DNA of 64,000 bases. Source: Maritimibacter alkaliphilus. GTDB lineage: Bacteria; Pseudomonadota; Alphaproteobacteria; Rhodobacterales; Rhodobacteraceae. The notes below the pieces were generated by a model that saw only the letters and a program-made list of their open reading frames with translations, was not told the DNA's origin and searched no databases. Shown one piece after another: positions 61,516-64,000 of the stretch (position 1 is its first letter; every line of letters starts with the position of its first letter). Location of the stretch: contig NZ_JAHVIT010000001.1 in assembly GCF_019801605.1 (NCBI RefSeq), forward strand, positions 62,001 to 126,000, in the 5' to 3' direction. The position numbers and the translations under genes were made by a program.

Positions 61516-62247
61516 TCAGCCCTCGATCGGCAGCACCGGGATCACGTCGCCCACCAGCGGTTCGGGCGCTTCCTCCACGGCCAGCAGGCCGAACTGCCGG
61601 GCGACCGCCAGCGAGAGCAGGCCGCTGTCGAGGCCCCGGGGCCGCTGGTAGCGGCGCAGCGCGGCGCGGGTGGCATTGTCCATGACGCCGGTGGCGGGAC
61701 CGGAATAGACCTGCCGCGCCGCGAGGGCCCGTTGCAGAGAGGCGATGAACTCGGGCGTCAGCTCGTCATCGCAGGGGGTGCGGAACCAGACCTCGCGGCG
61801 CTCCTGCACGATGGTCTGGCGCACATCGGTGCGATAGCCTGCGGGCCGCGTGACGGTGCCGTCCTCGTCGCGGACCTCGGGGGCGGCCAGCACCTGCTCG
61901 GTCACGGTCTCGATCACGGCGGGGGTGAAATCGCGTTTCCAGCAGCTGCCCTCGGGCGCCCCCGGGGGCGCCTCGGAGCGGACCTGCGTCACCTCCGGCT
62001 CCCCTAGCCCGGGCACCGGGATGCCGGTGCAGGCCGCCGTCGCGCAGAGCAGTGTTAACGCCGCCAGCCGTGCCAAGCCCCTCGCCGGGCGGTGCGATGC
62101 GGCGCGCAGGGGGGCAGGTGCAGGGGGCAGGGCGGGGATCGTGTCAGGGATCGCGTCAGGCCGGGGCGCCGGTACCCCCACGACGGGATCGGAAGGCCAG
62201 GACAAAGGGCCATGCGGCCGCGGGATCGCGGGGGGCTGGTGGCGCAT
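61516..62247 (-). CDS. peptidoglycan-binding lipoprotein
   Basis: A protein of up to 243 aa with a peptidoglycan-binding domain (PG_binding_1; about residues 165-225: TPEFIASLQRALAARQVYSG, VMDNATRAALRRYQ) and a lipobox-like ALTLLCATAACTG, with cysteine 73 if translation starts at ATG 62247. A lipobox this far in would require a long unusual prefix (residues 1-55, Pro-rich), so the real start is probably near codon 55-60, where only TTG is available, or the prefix is real. The role is presumably cell-wall anchoring. Convergent with degP. Confidence 0.72.
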   Translation of the reverse strand: MRHQPPAIPRPHGPLSWPSDPVVGVPAPRPDAIPDTIPALPPAPAPLRAASHRPARGLARLAALTLLCATAACTGIPVPGLGEPEVTQVRSEAPPGAPEGSCWKRDFTPAVIETVTEQVLAAPEVRDEDGTVTRPAGYRTDVRQTIVQERREVWFRTPCDDELTPEFIASLQRALAARQVYSGPATGVMDNATRAALRRYQRPRGLDSGLLSLAVARQFGLLAVEEAPEPLVGDVIPVLPIEG

Positions 62248-62339
62248 TCGGGGGGCCTCTGCTTTTCTTGCCTCGGGCGGAGGGTGCCCGCACCTTTGCC
62301 CGGCAGAGTAACCGCTTTGCGGGCAGCGCGAAACCCTGA

Positions 62340-63499
<1,160 letters not shown>

Positions 63500-63671
63500 T
63501 GCGGCGCTATCCGCCCAGCCTTTCGTGTTATCGCCCCGTTGCCGCGCCACGCGGCCGGTGGCCATGCGCCCCCGGTGAGACACGGTGCAGGGCAATCACA
63601 GGCCTGCAAGTCACCCGATCACGCCCCCGCTTCCCGGCCCACAGTGCAGAGGCAAAGCCGCCCCGAGGACG

Positions 63672-64000
63672 TCAGTGCAGGCTGTGACCGCTCTTCGCCA
63701 CGCGGCGCCGCAGCGTCTCGGCGTCCCCGGTCTCGGCGGCGTTTTCGGCAGGTGCCTCGTCCGTCTCGGTGCCGCGCTTGATCCCGAGCGCCTTGCTTGC
63801 ATCCTCGACCGTCAGGGTACCGGCGAGATAGGCCAGCACCGGCGGCAGGGTGCGCAGCGGGACGATGTGGGGCTCTTTCGTGGGGCGATACTTCCACGCC
63901 ACCACGCCGCCGAAGGCCGCCATGGCCAGCACCAGAGGCCCGTAGGTGAACAACCCGTCGACCCCGCCGGGCCGGCTCAGCAGCACCGCGACGGTCCCGA
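63672..64000 (-). CDS. membrane-anchored protein of unknown function (5' partial)
   Basis: The frame is open at the right edge, so the start lies outside the window. The visible C-terminal part (about 109 aa) has one hydrophobic segment (residues beginning GLFTYGPLVLAMAAFGGVVA), then a basic WKYRPTKEP, a proline-rich bend, and a polar, charged tail (EDASKALGIKRGTETDEAPA and onward). A second hydrophobic run, LPPVLAYLAGTLTV, may be a membrane re-entry. No family recognised. It is convergent with the FG-GAP gene, with a 172-base gap without features. Confidence 0.6.
   Translation of the reverse strand, partial: GTVAVLLSRPGGVDGLFTYGPLVLAMAAFGGVVAWKYRPTKEPHIVPLRTLPPVLAYLAGTLTVEDASKALGIKRGTETDEAPAENAAETGDAETLRRRVAKSGHSLH

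Overview
The window is a GC-rich stretch of an alphaproteobacterial chromosome. Gene content and order point to the Rhodobacteraceae (Roseobacter/Rhodobacter group): TRAP transporter genes, an smo/mtl polyol operon with R. sphaeroides-like order, an fdsGBACD formate dehydrogenase operon, an hmu heme locus, an hflK-hflC-DUF2065-degP cluster and an R. capsulatus FdVI-type ferredoxin. I saw no rRNA, tRNA, prophage, insertion sequence or CRISPR array. Gene starts were placed by Shine-Dalgarno sequence, junction overlaps and family N-termini; many genes abut with ATGA or TGATG junctions.

Layout. 1-3512 (+): a TRAP dicarboxylate transporter (first gene cut by the window edge) plus an Asp/Glu racemase-superfamily enzyme. 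3863-5233 (-): L-serine dehydratase, flanked by short repeats. 5834-16864 (-): polyol catabolism operon, read from the right as SorC-type regulator, binding protein, two permeases with a possible extra small gene between them, ATPase, mannitol 2-dehydrogenase, HAD phosphatase, ribulokinase-like FGGY kinase and xylulokinase. A fructokinase (17055-17975, +) lies divergently. The operon would import and oxidise mannitol/arabitol-type polyols and phosphorylate the ketoses. 18236-30595: fatty/acyl-CoA metabolism (acyl-CoA synthetase, FadB-like and FadA-like enzymes, GST, DmdC-like acyl-CoA dehydrogenase, two MerR regulators, two PaaI-type thioesterases), with a lone sulfotransferase and a Hint-domain protein. 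30609-31970: MATE exporter.

32233-39359 (+): LysR regulator and NAD-dependent Mo/W formate dehydrogenase operon fdsGBA-fdhD-fdsD. 39706-40500: bacterial voltage-gated sodium channel. 40558-42874: LuxR-type regulator and an IalB-family protein. 42978-48991: heme uptake (hmuVUTS leftward, TonB-dependent receptor rightward). 49210-54610: the most unusual block, a Slam-like outer-membrane protein beside a small TbpB-like lipoprotein, divergent from a histidine kinase with a PDZ domain and its response regulator; this resembles a surface-lipoprotein export pair with its own signalling system, next to heme uptake. 54936-61413 (+): rpiA, gor, hflK, hflC, DUF2065, degP. 61516-64000: peptidoglycan-binding lipoprotein, FdVI-type ferredoxin, FG-GAP protein and a cut-off membrane protein.

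Between genes there are several dispersed palindromic repeats, one pair showing compensatory changes in the stem. Short tandem duplications of 12-15 bases recur at or near the 5' ends of four genes.
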